A stretch of 64,000 nucleotides of DNA, taken from NCBI GenBank assembly GCA_030015575.1, contig JASDDO010000001.1, positions 139,333,988 through 139,397,987 of the forward strand, in the 5' to 3' direction. This DNA comes from Agapanthus africanus (lineage: Eukaryota; Streptophyta; Magnoliopsida; Asparagales; Amaryllidaceae). Made by a program: the position numbers and the translations under genes. The notes beneath the pieces are model-generated. The model had not been told where the DNA came from. It was given only the letters and a program-made list of their open reading frames with translations, and ran no database searches. This document shows, piece after piece, positions 1-12,872 of this stretch; position 1 is the stretch's first letter; each line of letters starts with the position of its first letter.

Positions 1-3000
1 CAGTTTGTTCATCTGGGGTTGCAGGAGTCACGGGGATGAAGAATTTAGCACCGCCTAATGGTTTTAGACTTGGAACAGGAGGTGATGGGAATAGGTTTGA
101 GGTTGAAGATTTTCCTACACCGCCCTTGTTGAAGGTATCAACATACCTGGAAAAGGGGAAAAATTACTCGACGAGAAAGATGATACATTGTCCCATAAAG
201 TTTTGACGACAACAAGAAAACTCTGAAGCAGAGGTGAGAGTTGACGAAATTATTTTTATATTCAAATGATCCCTGCAGGTTAAGCGACCCCTTTGTGAGT
301 GAAAACTTGAATTTCAGTGCAGCATTATTTTTTTAACCTGCATTTTCAAAATTTGAGCTCTGTAAAATTTGAACCTAAGGTATGGGAGCATGCCGGAATC
401 TATTTTTCTTAATCATCTTAAAATTTCGGCCGCTACATCAACACTCCAAAGTTGTGGTGGGGGTTGAGGAAAATAATTTTAGGTACTAATAACGAGTTTT
501 CCAGTGTTGCAAACCTTGAGCAATCAATAAATCATCAACCATTTTCAATGATCCCAATAACCAGAAAAGTCCTACTACTAGGAACTAGGAAGAGAGCTCG
601 AAACCAGAGAGATCGCAAGTAAGATCTAGAGACAAATTGCTGGAAACTTACCTCGATCGAACTCCCATTCTTCCTCTAGCTGAGAATTGATTTGGCCCGG
701 GTGAGATTGGTGGAATGCCAGAGCTATGTCCTGAAGGTGCAAGGGACTTGGCTTCTTGTACCCCATTAGAAGCAGGAGTTGGGGATTTGAAGGAATTGTA
801 TATGTTATAATCAATGGAACCATTTTGAAACAATGCTGCTGTCGGTGGCGGTGGAGGAGCAATTTCTTCAGCTGGAGGTGCAGCAGCGCCTTCCTCAACC
901 CATCGCTTGAGTTTTTCGTCATAATGAAATTTGTTTGTTTCACCCAATTTTGCCTTAAAAAGTAAAAGAGAAAAATGTATGCATAATAAGCTGTGTTCTA
1001 TGGAAGGGAAAATCTGTTTAGAAAAAAGTAGAATAGTTTTTTACCTGGCGAGATCGTGACACCCAACCCACAGACTTTAGAAGTGTGGACCCTATGAGGC
1101 CAAAACGAGAAGGTGACACTTTATTTTCCGCATCCGTAGAACTCGAATCCTTTGATGGATCCTGCACATCGTAAGAATCTCTTATATACAACTCCCAAAA
1201 TGCATATGCATATAAATGATTAATTTATGGATAGACTGGGAATGTAGATTTAGTTGAGAATATGTAATTGTTGATGCAGCACAGAAGTCAGAAGCAAAAA
1301 AAGGCTAAATTACAGGACACCTATCTCTGTCTTGCATGTATGGAAGGATATTGCCAATGATCATCATCCCCCATCCCTGTGCCCCCCCCACCCCTCCACC
1401 CCAAAAAAAACCACCCAAAAAAAACTGCATGTTTACAAAATATGCTATTTCTTGAATACCCAAATGAAAGCATGAAGGATGCAAATTCAGTGATTAATTG
1501 GCAGATCACAAAGGGCAATTTTGGGAATAAGAAATTTTAGACACAAGAAATGAATGGCTGTTATAGTAGAGGTAAATCTCCTCTATTAAAAAGAGAAGTA
1601 GCTGTACTAAAGCGAGGAAGATAGTTTCCTTATAACTTGGCCAATAAAAATGGGAGAGAATTGTGGCTCTATTAAACGAAGGTGACCAACCTGTTTTGGG
1701 TTTCTACAAAAATCTGGTTCCGAAACACTTCGGGCATGCATATTTCTCCTGTTGCTATCAGCTGTCCATTCGCTAATCCCTTCGACAGATACTGATGGGA
1801 TCAATGATGACATGGCCATTGTAGATTGACTACCGGCTAAAGTATGGTTTTCTTTACCATTTACACCATTGGGGGGCAGAGGTGGAAGAGGCAAAGTGGG
1901 GCCACCCATCATACGATTAATGGATCTATCAATGGTGGTAAACAATCTACCCACTAATTTCGTAGGGGCCAAGTTCGTGCCATATCCACCCTGGCAAAAG
2001 AGAAGCAACTAAGATCAAAGACAATTCAGTTAACACACTTGCAAATGTCAAGAACCAGTTTACCAAAAAGTTGAAGTGTTGGATTGTTGGAAAACAATGA
2101 ATACCAAGCCAGCATACTATACTTTGTTTAGTATAAAGCAGGCACACTAATTTACAGTAACTAATTTGGCTAAGAAGACGTGGACAATACCTGCTGATTG
2201 GTTCGTAACCGCTCCTCAAGGGATGATACAAGTGATTTCCACATTTCTACTTCTGGAGCACGACCAGAATTTTTTAGTAATTTCAAGGATGCTTGACAGT
2301 ACCTGGATTAAAATTGGCACAAAAGATAAAGCAAGATAATAATCAAGTAAAAAAGCTTAACTATATTACCCACCTCAATGAGTCAGAAACTTTTCCTACT
2401 TCAGCAAGCATGAACGCATAGACAATCTTATATGGTTGAAACTGCAATAGGACGAATTGAGAATTCCCAAGCACCTTCGAGTACTCGTATATTTCTGTCC
2501 TCTGTAGGGATGAGGTTAAGTCAGCCCAAGAATATAACATAATAAACCAAAGTGTCTGGCACAGGGCATGCTTTGTTTTGTGGCCAACTCCTAATATTAT
2601 GTATATTCCCAAGACCCAAAATACTAGTTTCGGTAATTAACATTTTCACACATTGTCTGCTTTTTTGGACCTGAAAATTAAAGCATGCATGAACACACAA
2701 ATAGACAAGCTGCAGACAAAATACAGCTGAGCTGTGTTTATTATGTTTCTAATATGCTGGGATACACCTCACAAAATTAAAATAGATGATTAACTTTTTT
2801 GTCACGTTCCACATAAAAAAAGCTTAAATAACAGAGAAGATATAATCCATTCTTTACCCACAGCTTATGAAGATGTGCAGCAGGTTCCCAAGACGGTGAC
2901 TGAAGCAGTCAGTGTGATTGTATAAGCATGTAGGTTGAAAATTAGGTACACCAGAAATGAATATTGCATAGGAAATTGTAGCCTTATTGTTGTGAGAAAT

Positions 3001-6000
3001 TGAAGCGATCACAGCAATATCACGACGACATTAATATTGGCTATATTACAAATTAACTTGTCTAAGGTGAAAACTACCTGATAAAAGCGGTAATTATTTT
3101 CTGAAAATTGTAGGTCCAGATGGCAAGGTACTTGCTGAGCTATTGCTTACCATATAGCATACAGATGCATCAATAAACAAAATTAATACAAGAGAAGGGA
3201 GAATAAACCTGAATGGCCTCAGGGGAGGCATAAGTTCGAGGACCTTTCCAGTGGTCTGCAGCAATAAGACACAATCTTGCGGTGTCAGAGTACGATTCGA
3301 AGTTTGCTTCTGCGATCAAGTAGCAGGTATGTGCTGCAGTTATCTGCAACACAAGACTGTTGTTAGCATATCATGCTTCAAATTTATCAAGAGGTGCCTT
3401 TGATGAAACAACCAAGAAATACAAGGTGAGATGCAAACCTCTCCTCTTTCTTTCCACAGGCAATCTCCAAGATGAACTATTACAAGCTCATCATCTTTTG
3501 TTCTATTTGCAGTTATGATGGCCAAGTTCTCTTCCCAGTCATCAAGCATGCTGCCTAGAACCTGTCCCATAAAAGCATGCCGGATAGGTTCACTTTATAA
3601 AGCAAATTTTCGAGTTCACCTAAATATATGTAGCAAATTAACAAACAGTGATTCCTAATATAAATCCATTTGACATCAATCAAGAGATTTAAATGGCATT
3701 AGATGACAGTTGAGAAGCTCAAACATATTCATGGTTGTTAGATGGAGTATAACCTAATCAGAGACTTGCAGAAGAAAACGACCAGCAATATAAGGTATAA
3801 ACCTAATAATAGACAGATTCAAGATTTACAATTGGTAACACTATCACATAATGTAGACGAATTTATTGGAAAGCATCAGAAATATGGTCGTCAAATGCTT
3901 CACCTGAGTTGTTTGTTGAGGCACATTTGCATCACTGTTTGTATTAGGTTCGGCAGAAAACACATCTGCAGGTTGCCCAGCAATAAGTAGGCATAGAGTT
4001 CGTAAAGGCGACCCAGATGTGAACTGATGCTGTGCCATTTGCTTCACGGTTTCAATATAATACTGTGCATCAAAGTAAGCAAATAGAAGAGAAATGCTGC
4101 TTTTAGAGGGAGAAATAGTGAGAGCAACAATGAAAGCAGCATGGTTCAAATTGCACAGAAAGTTGAGACTAATGGAGCAGACCTTCTCACCAAGCTGTGC
4201 TGCAAGAACAAGAGCAGGGCCCCACAACTGACCTGCTTGTGCACAATGGAGGGCCTCTTTCCTTCTACCAGAAACAAGAAGGTTTTGCACCTCATGAGCA
4301 GTTGCCTGAAGCAAGTAGCAAATATTAATCTGTCACGTGACATGCCCTTGTGGATATAGCTAAAAACATATTTATGCAAGTCTCAAGGGTACCAAAATCT
4401 GCGTTTCAGAAGGAATGTTCTGCAAACAGCGAGAGGAAGGGCCATAATCTCTCGGATGAGCACCGCTCGTTGTAGCATGTGTGAAAAGCTTACTTACAGC
4501 TGATTCAGGACCATCAGTTTCCTACAAAGTGAAAAATAATAATAATAAACAATTGGTGAGCAGCAAATTACATAGGGAAACTGATATAGAAACTATTAAA
4601 TGGAAAATGTTACCCAAGCTTGAAATATGACTGCTTCCCTCAATTAATTAAGAAACTTTTTTGGTAGGCAGCACGTATTTGATTTGTATGACGCAAATGG
4701 GATATTTATAAAAATAAAAAGTGTAACTATAAGGTTGTATATACTGTTAGTTATGCTCTTGTGGCAGATACACTTGTCTATCTACCATGATTTTAGAATT
4801 CTTTTTTGCTGATGACACATGTCATCATGTTACAATTGTAGTTAAAAACCACATGCTTACACAAAAACTATTAGCTAATATCACTTCTATTAATCTACAT
4901 CAAAAAGATATATTGGTAAGATTGACTCAATTTGATTCTACTTTTTTCCTTTTCCTTATATTTTGTTTTTTCCCCTTTCTGAGTAACCAACAAGAATTAG
5001 CTTTAAGAATTGTTGTCGATGTTGTTTATTTCCCTTTTCCTTATATTTATTTTGGGAACTGCAATGAAACATGTACGACCGATTAATATCTTTTACCTCA
5101 AGTGATGGATCAGTACCAAAAGGGGGCCGAAGCTTTCCATAATGCTGACAGGATGTCTTCAACAATGAAAGCAGCAATCTCAATGGTTCTCCTTTTCTCG
5201 CATCCATCGTAGATGATTCACTGTGTTGAATTCTCTCATCTATCCATTTATTTACATCCTTCACTGCAGCATTCCCACCCACAAGGGGACCTGGAAAGAA
5301 CTGTCGACATAAAGCATTGAAGTACCCATAGCTACCATGCATGTCGCTTAAAGCATCAACATTTTCCATGACAACTTCCATCAAATTATGAATTGAAATT
5401 GTTCCACTGACATTATCCTTCATAATGCAGAGATAAAAAGATTAATTGGTGGCTAAAAATAATAATAATCGAATGCTAGGAAAAGAAATTCTGCAAGTAG
5501 GGAAAATAATACAGCCATGAGAAGTTAAGAAAGAGTATGTTTGGGGACGAACCTTGCTACTATAGTCCAATTTTGTGCTGGGAGAGCTTCTATCTTTCAT
5601 AACTATGAGTTTTCCACCAAATCCAAAAGTAACCAATGCATGTGGCGGACGCCCTTCGGATGATCTGCTCCCATTCACATACGAAAACTGAGAATGAGAT
5701 GCATTCATAGAACCCTGAAACTGTTGCTGAGAATAATTTACTGGGTTAGGATCTGTAAAATAGCTATCAGCCAAATGTTCCTCAAGAGTTTGTTGCACTT
5801 TTGGCTGATTGAAATGATTCACATTTCCTCCAGGAACAAAGCTTTGGAACCCAGCACCATTAGTGTTGAAACTCTTGCTAGCAACAGGTTCGAACATTTT
5901 AAAACTTCTCTGTTGATTAGCAAAAGTTGTTGCATTCCCTGGTGACCTGTAAAAGTCTCCACTACGAGTACAACTCGAAGCACTCTTCACAGAATTATGT

Positions 6001-7289
6001 AGCTGCGCCGTATTCTGTTGAGCATAGCTATTAGCTGAACCATTCCAATCCCAACTGGTCTTTTGGTTTCCAGAGAAAACTTGTTCACTGACAGCAACAG
6101 GACCCTCTCTTGAGATGAAGCCATCAGTGGCATTCACTTGACTCAGTTGATCTTGAACTTTATCTGCAGTATGCTGAGTAGTTTGCGTGTATGATTCTAG
6201 AGTATACCACTGCTGAATGTTGGTATCATAATACCATTCTGGGTATTGAGGATCAAACACCATATTAGGCGGGTACCCGGTATTTTCTTGAGAAACTTGA
6301 TTCCAATTCGATACGTTGCCTGTAGCACAATCCTCAGCTACTACAGTCTCCGCCATCGACTTAGCACTCTGCTGCAAATAAGAAATCTCCGATCTTTGAT
6401 CCGAAACAAACCCATCACCAGATACCTGAGCCTTCTCCTCCGAACTACTCTCCACCACATTTTCATCATTCACATTGTAATTCTCAGATTGTGCATTTAC
6501 GCTCGAGTCTAAGCTAGAGTCTAAACCTTCGATCTGATACCATTGTCCTGTACTATGATCATACTTCCAACCGGGATAAAGATCTTCCCAATTCTGAGAC
6601 TCGTTAGTATCATTACTGTGCAAATTTTCAGACCCATAAAATTGATTGTCTTGATTCTCAGAGGAAGCAGTTGCATTGTCCCAATAGTGGCTGTTATTCA
6701 CAAATGCACTATGCTCGCTAGAAACTGCATTTTCCGAATGCATTTTCGTAGTGAAACCATTGGAAACCACTGTTGTAATCGAACCAAATTGCTCGGAATC
6801 AACATTGAAGGAGCCTGAAACTGACGTCGCATTGTCCCAAAACTGAGTGCTATCCACATCCGCGCTCTGCCGACTAGCTAATGAATTCCCCCAATATCGA
6901 GAGGCATTCACATCTGCGACCTGCTCATTTGAAACCACTGCATTCCCCGCATCCTCCGTCAAAAACTCCGAATTGGATCCAAACCTGACCGAACCAAAGG
7001 GATCCGAATCGACATTGAACGAGCTCCACTGCACAACTCTCACACCTTTCCCTTTCGATTCGACCAAAGGTTCCTCTTTTGGGGCCTCCACCGATGGCGG
7101 GATCGCATTCCCCGAATCCAATCCAGCATCCTCGTCGTCCCCAATGCTCAGATTCTCCATCGCTGACGGCTCCACTCGAGATTCAGATCTAGCGACAGCG
7201 AGCTCGCCGCCGCCGCCGTCATCATTAGCGAGCTTATCAAAGAAATCCTCGTCCGTTTGGTCATCGAATGGAGACGAAGTTGTCGCCAT
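1..7289 (-). CDS. SEC16: SEC16-type COPII coat scaffold protein (SEC16/MAG5 homolog), 3' end outside window
   Basis: SEC16 is a large peripheral protein of ER exit sites that organises COPII coat assembly (SEC23, SEC13-SEC31) for ER-to-Golgi transport. Thirteen exons fit GT-AG introns and an open frame: 7289-5553, 5417-5097, 4521-4393, 4305-4183, 4062-3904, 3561-3439, 3343-3209, 2501-2374, 2302-2191, 1990-1691, 1161-1045, 953-652 and 146 to the edge. About 1277 residues are visible; plant homologs known to me are near 1350. The start ATG (7287-7289) opens the plant-typical N-terminus with DQTDEDFFDKL. Two aromatic motifs (YPGWKYD near residue 238, YPEWYYD near 346) lie in a Ser/Asn/Gln-rich disordered region. 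The conserved central domain starts at ALVTFGFGGKL (about 551). The helical ACE1/Sec16_C region follows (NLLVSGRRKEAL, GQLWGPALVLA, MLDDWEENLAIITANR). The Pro/Ser-rich tail includes KFHYDEKLKRWVEEG. No frameshift or stop was seen. Family assignment is firm; exon edges are inferred. Confidence 0.93.
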
Positions 7290-7640
7290 TGGATCGATCC
7301 AAATGATAGATAGATCCCTCGCTTTAAACAGGAGGGATCTAAGATCGATTCAAAATCGAGCTTAATCGCCCCCAAATTGGGCGATCGAACACCCAGAAAA
7401 AAAATGCACGAGATCTAAAAGATCGAAAATTTGTTTTGGGTGGGTGGGGAATTAGGGCTTACCAGATCTCGATCGGACAAGAGCCGACGACACCGCAACA
7501 TTCACCCCAGATCTCTCTCTCTCTCTCTCTCTCTCAAATTTGGGGATCTTGGTTTTATAATTTTCATTATTTGTGTTCATTTGTTTTCTTTTTACCTTTT
7601 TTCTTTTCCTTTTTTTACAGTATGGCGCCAAATGTAGGAC
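7290..7640 (-). promoter_or_regulatory. SEC16 5' UTR and core promoter candidate
   Basis: Upstream of the SEC16 ATG the minus strand has a GA-rich tract (CT repeat on the plus strand, 7512-7535) and a TATAAAA box at 7553-7559 (minus). This would place transcription start roughly 30 nt downstream, in or near the GA tract. A good donor-like GGTAAGCC near 7463 could begin a 5' UTR intron, but I cannot pick its acceptor. Seen: box and tract. Inferred: their use. Confidence 0.45.
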
Positions 7641-8793
7641 GAGGGAGTTTTTGGAGATTTAACGCGAGGGGTAAATCTATCATCTATCTTACATTAATTT
7701 TTGTGTTTTTACGGTCATTAGAACTGCTTATTAATTCAAACATCGAATTATTTTTCGACTTGTTCTTGCACTTTAAATGCTTTTTGCTCGTTGGTCTTAA
7801 AAAATAAAAATTAGTCCTAAAATAGTTACGTCCAATACAATAGCAAAAGTATTGAAAACACATAAAAAATGATGTATGTCTTTCGGAATCATTTTTCTTA
7901 TATTTTTTTTGCGAAACCGATTGATATTTGTATTTACGTCTTTGGATTCTTTAATTATATTTGACTGTCATATTGATACGAGGAGTTGGAATCTCAATTT
8001 CTTCTACGGTGGTTAAAAATTCCACTGTTAGTTTCTAATCAACAACAATCATGTTAATGTATATGGTTGTAAACCTATATATACTAGACATCGCAAGGTG
8101 AATATGATTTCTTACATTGGTTGCAAAATCAATGTTTTTTTGAATAGAATATATTGCACCTCTAGATTTATGAGCACGCAACTTGAAAATCACAAGCTTT
8201 TTGCGTAGCTGTGCATCGAAGGAAAAGCTGTCAAGTTGACATTTTTGCTGCTGTGGAAAGAAATCATATCCTAAGCACATTCTCTGTTTCCGAATACATA
8301 TCTTCTTGAGGTCTTCATAAAATGTTGAGTCAACGTCATTATTATATTTTAACGCTTTTATTTCCGCTTCCGTAAAACAAGACTTGCTTGGATATTCCGA
8401 TTTGCTTGTTATGGCATGAAACTTGATAAATTATTGTTTTCTTTGAAGGTTGGGTTGTTTTTCAATGAAATTTTAAGACGGCAGGTTACCAAACAATTAA
8501 GTAATTTGGGATACATAAATACGATGAAAGTTGTTGATGGGTGACGCGTTATTATAGCTGAGCTCGTGCCGCACGTGGCCACTTTTATTTATTTATTATT
8601 TAACTACAAATTTACAGTCGATTAAATAATAATACTCCACAATAAAGCAACCCATTATTTTAAGCTTTTGCGGTGCAAAGCGGAATTTTCATGCCTCAAT
8701 ATTTGCAGGCATGCCTTTTGTGATGACGCGCACCAAATCGACATTTTGGCTGCATTTAGACTTCGCCTAGGCCCTTTTCCTCTCTTTTGGGAA
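7641..8793. other. AT-rich intergenic DNA, no gene seen
   Basis: Both strands are rich in stop codons and show no splice-linked coding pattern. The open frames present are short and low in complexity. I see no repeat of note and no RNA gene. Confidence 0.6.
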
Positions 8794-9120
8794 ATTTGTC
8801 AGAAAACACCTGATAAATTATTCGGCTTTCAAAAAAGCCCTAACAAACTTTTCCGCTATCAAAAACTCGCTAGCGGTGATATATGGATGGTCTCCTGCAA
8901 TATCTAGTTAGGTGCATACCTTTATGGTTTCCTGCAATATGTATGCAGCTAACTTATATACATGTGTAGCTTGCTGCAATATGTACGCAGCTAGCTAGAT
9001 ATTGCGGGAAACTTTACAGATATTCTAGCCGTGGGTTTTGACAGGGATTTTTTCTGACAAGATTCTTTGGGCCAAGGGCTTTTTGACGACCGAAAAGCTT
9101 GTCAGGCTTTTTCAGCAATC
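8794..9120. mobile_element. MITE-like imperfect inverted-repeat element
   Basis: The two halves are imperfect reverse complements. The left end (cagaaaacacctgataaa, then cggctttcaaaaaagccct) pairs with the right end (ttgacgaccgaaaagcttg, then tcaggctttttcagc). Inner segments tcctgcaatatctagttag and tagctagatattgcggga also pair, as do gcaatatgtatgcagct and its partners around 8930-8990. It carries no coding potential. Size and fold-back form fit a MITE or a decayed foldback transposon. I could not identify a clear TSD, so superfamily is not assigned. Confidence 0.5.
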
Positions 9121-11586
9121 TATCCATTACTTTTTTTTTCTCGCGGGTACCCAAAACCTTAAATTTAACCAATTGATCCCCTAATTTGCCCCCATTTTCC
9201 TTTGACGGTTTTCGTGCATTAAACATTATAGATCTCTTATCCAAGCCCTGACTTCAAAATTCTAAAATTTTAATATTTTAATTTAAATTTCTCGATTGTC
9301 ACATTCATAATTCTAGAAGGCACACCTTCTATATCCTAAACCTTCGATAAATTTCCACCTTCAATTACAATTCGTCTCTGTCCAAAATCCTAAAATCCAA
9401 CAAAATTCCTTAATTCTCGCTTCATTTCTTTATTGTTTTTTTTCCATCCAAAACCCTAAAACCCAATAATTCATCTTCAATTCCTCACTTCTATATGCAA
9501 AATCTCAAAACCCAATTGCTGACTAGAAGTTTTATTTTTCCTTAGTAGGTATTGTCCACAAAAACTTATAACCAGCTGACTCGAAGTTTTATTTTTCCTT
9601 TTTCTTTCTTTCTTTCGTTTTTTTTTTTGAGGGAAGTTGATGAAGCCCAACTTGGCAACGACTTTGTGTGGCCCAAGTATAAGCTCTTGCTTAAGCCCAT
9701 TCTGGAGCCCAGTACTCTTCTAAATGACTCTTCTTATTTTTCATTTTTATATTAAAGCAATTGAAAATCTCTAAATCAAAATGGAGTGCATAACACATGT
9801 GGACATAGATTTTTATATTTGCTCATCTTTTACACCCCTTTAAATTATTTCTCCATGTTATATAGGATTTCATATATTCTCTTTATTACATGTTTTTTTG
9901 TATTATATCTTGACTTGCAAAATGATATAAAATTCACGAGTCTAGCATTTTCAGGGTGTTATTAAACATCTTTTTATACAGTAAATTATTATTACGCAAC
10001 ATACTCACCTACACAGCGCACACATGCACCAAGTGGACCGACGAATTAGTCCCGAAAATGTTAAATTATGGCCGTTTAATAATGATAGATAGAGCTCTAT
10101 GAATATGAAGATGGGATACCTATCGGCTTAAATTCAAGATACAAAGGGATATGAAAGAAAAGAACACATACAACTATTATAGCATATGAATAAGACGAGA
10201 TCTAAGTTCAAGATAAAGGGCAAAGAAAAGGCTATTAATACCCTAATTGTTTAGAAAAATAACTAGCTAGAAATATTACCCATCCTTTTGATGGGTTGGC
10301 ATATGTGTGATTGATGCAATATAACATGTATATTAATTATGGAATAATGAGATAAACCTTATACAATTCACCAACAAAAGCAAGTAGCAAATTCGAATAT
10401 TTTCCCTATTCATGTTGGGAAACATTATTTTTCATATTACAAGGCTTCAGAACTAAATGCAGCTGCAGAACATAGATGGGAGGTGCATTTATCATGGGAT
10501 AATTCCTTTGCTTCAACACCCTTTCATGTTAATTCCTTGTTTATTTGTTTAAATTCTATAATTTTATCTGCGTAGTTATTTTTGAAAAGAAAAGAAAAGA
10601 AAAAAGAAGATCATATGCTAGCGGCGTTGTCGTTTTTGCATGTGTCAGGCCGGCTTGGGATGGACTCGTATATATAAGACCGAGTCCATATTTTTTCTTG
10701 GTTATGTCCGAACTGCATGCAGCAGAACCGGTTAGTAATATACACCGGTGTGTCCAAATGCCAGATCCAAATTATTTTTAAGCCGTTAGTATTTTTCTTT
10801 ATTGCAATACTGTAAATGAAAACTAAGAGTTTTCGCTTAAAGAGTTTATGAATATGTTTATTAAATGAACGGGCGTCTTAGAAAAATTCGTAGTCTACCT
10901 GGTCCACCGCATACATCCAAAAACGTATTTATGTAAATTGTATCAAACAACCAAATTCGATCGATCGTCGTCAGTCCTCGGTGACTAGGTATATAATTGC
11001 GAAAATCAACTGTAATGGTGTCCATATGAGCTCCGAAGTCTCAGTCAGAATTGAATAATCGCCTGTTATATTGCTGACCATAGTTATATAATTTATGTAC
11101 TGCGTAGAATCGAAAGATGGAAATTATGGAACAAGTATCTTTCAACTCAATTTTCCATGATTTGTTGTTGGGGATCCAACAAAGATTCAATTGTCAAAGA
11201 ATTGCATTTATTGTTGCCAGCCTCTAAACAGCCTTCATTAAGGCTAACCTGGTACAGCTACAAAAAAGGAAAAAATAATTGTGAAAAAAGATTTTATAAA
11301 TGAATAGATAAAGGAAATAGAAAGATGAGAAAAAGGAAGTCCAGCTTCATGTGCTTCTGGGCTTAGAGTTGAAAAAAAGGAAGTCTAGGTTCATGTGCTT
11401 CAGCCTCTAAACATAAAGTAGCCTTCATTAAGGCTACACTTCTCTTTCAATAACCAACTCTACGGTATAATGTGCATCGCACCAGTTGTTTTTGACTCTA
11501 GAGGTGCCTCCTCAAACAGTACACCTCCCCCTACCATCCCAACCGGGAGAGAAAAGAAAATTGAAAATTTACACATCATAAGTTTT
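9121..11586. other. AT-rich intergenic DNA with small local duplications
   Basis: No gene is seen. The motif gaagttttatttttcctt occurs twice about 54 bp apart (near 9526 and 9580). Around 11220-11440 two passages, gccttcattaaggcta and a block reading aaaaaggaagtc...ttcatgtgcttc, are each present twice, pointing to a small tandem duplication. Open frames are short and without recognisable domains. Confidence 0.55.
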
Positions 11587-11735
11587 TGTTATTTATATGT
11601 CTTTTTTTATGAGATAATAGGTTGGATAAATTAGCCATCCCCGTAAATGGAAAACTCTGGGTTCGATCTCGGATCTTTCTCTTGGGCTACTCCAAGCCTC
11701 ACCAATGGGCTGCTCCAAGCCCATGTTATTTATAT
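11587..11735 (+). mobile_element. SINE-like short insertion with pol III B-box-like motif
   Basis: A ~123-bp segment is flanked by the direct repeat tgttatttatat (11587-11598 and 11724-11735), as expected for a target-site duplication made by L1-type priming. Inside, gggttcgatctc (11659-11670) resembles a tRNA B box (consensus GGTTCGANTCC, about 9 of 11). An A box is not convincing and no clear 3' tail is seen. The body contains gggctactccaagcc and gggctgctccaagccc as an internal repeat. A tRNA-derived SINE or a fragment of one is the best reading. Confidence 0.42.
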
Positions 11736-12872
11736 ATGTTGTATAATCTTCGCAAATCTATTCTATTTTAACTCTTGCTTTCTTGTTAAATTCAAAAACA
11801 TTATGGTAGAAGAAACTGATTAAATCAATATTTATCTAGAACATGCAGAAAGATTATGACCTTCAGCAAAAAATGATGCGTGCTTTAGTATTCTTTGATG
11901 TAGAATGATAATTTATATATAGTTATTTTCATCTTCATCGTGCATTGAATAATCTACTATACTTTCAATGTTAGTTTGAACATCGAAAGCCCCATTTTTC
12001 CATATTTTAAGGTGGTTGTTACAACCGAGACTATTCATTATTTTGACTTGGTAGCTATAGATTTTGTCAACCTTAGCATGTGTCAGTTTTCCAAAAATGG
12101 AAGGGTTCACTTTCTAGTTATCGTCAACAAGAGGATGCAGTGGTCTCCAATGGTGAATCGTAAGTCAACAGTGATTGTGTGAGCCATGCATTTGTGAGTA
12201 GGGCATAAATCAAGAAAAATGAAACAAGAAGTTTGATTTAAATATCCATTAATTAAAATTATAACCATGCACATATAGCTAGCTACATATATAGCACATC
12301 AACACAACAAAATTAACAAGAGTCATAAGACCTTAACGTCAATGATATTCCAAATTTGTGTCTGTTTTAATTGATGTTGTTGTATTGATTGTTTGTTTTC
12401 TATCTTCATTTTATTGGCCCACAGGGAATATAACGAGATTGTTTGAGACTTTTGGTGCAATAGGAAACAAAATGGTATGTGTATTATTAATTGGGCATGC
12501 ATACGCATATATCCACATCGGAATAGGTCTCCTCTCATATTGTGAGGCTCATCCTTTTTGTTAGTGCAAAAGGGTTGACCCATACTTAGGTTTACGTCAA
12601 AACGGTTGAGGATGGAGATCCTATATACAATGATTATATACATACAATTCAACACAATACACCACTTTATACACCACATTATGTGAATCACAAGCTAGTT
12701 TAAGGCGCCGGTTTTGTACGTGGGCGGTATAGGTGTGAATATCATCATACAGAGATGTTTACCAGCTAGTAATGCTATCCTACAACTACATGTCTTGATT
12801 AGAACACGTTGTGATGCGTATGGACAAACACGGCCATATTAGCCACTTTATGTGAATTGCATGACACTGCTG
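11736..12872. other. AT-rich intergenic DNA, no gene seen
   Basis: No domain, RNA gene or strong repeat was recognised. The open frames near 12323-12691 are short, low-complexity and unsupported. Confidence 0.55.

Noticed and set aside
5694..7365. Plus-strand open frames opposite SEC16 exon 1
   Set aside because: They mirror the coding strand of a well-supported gene and have no domain or splice support.
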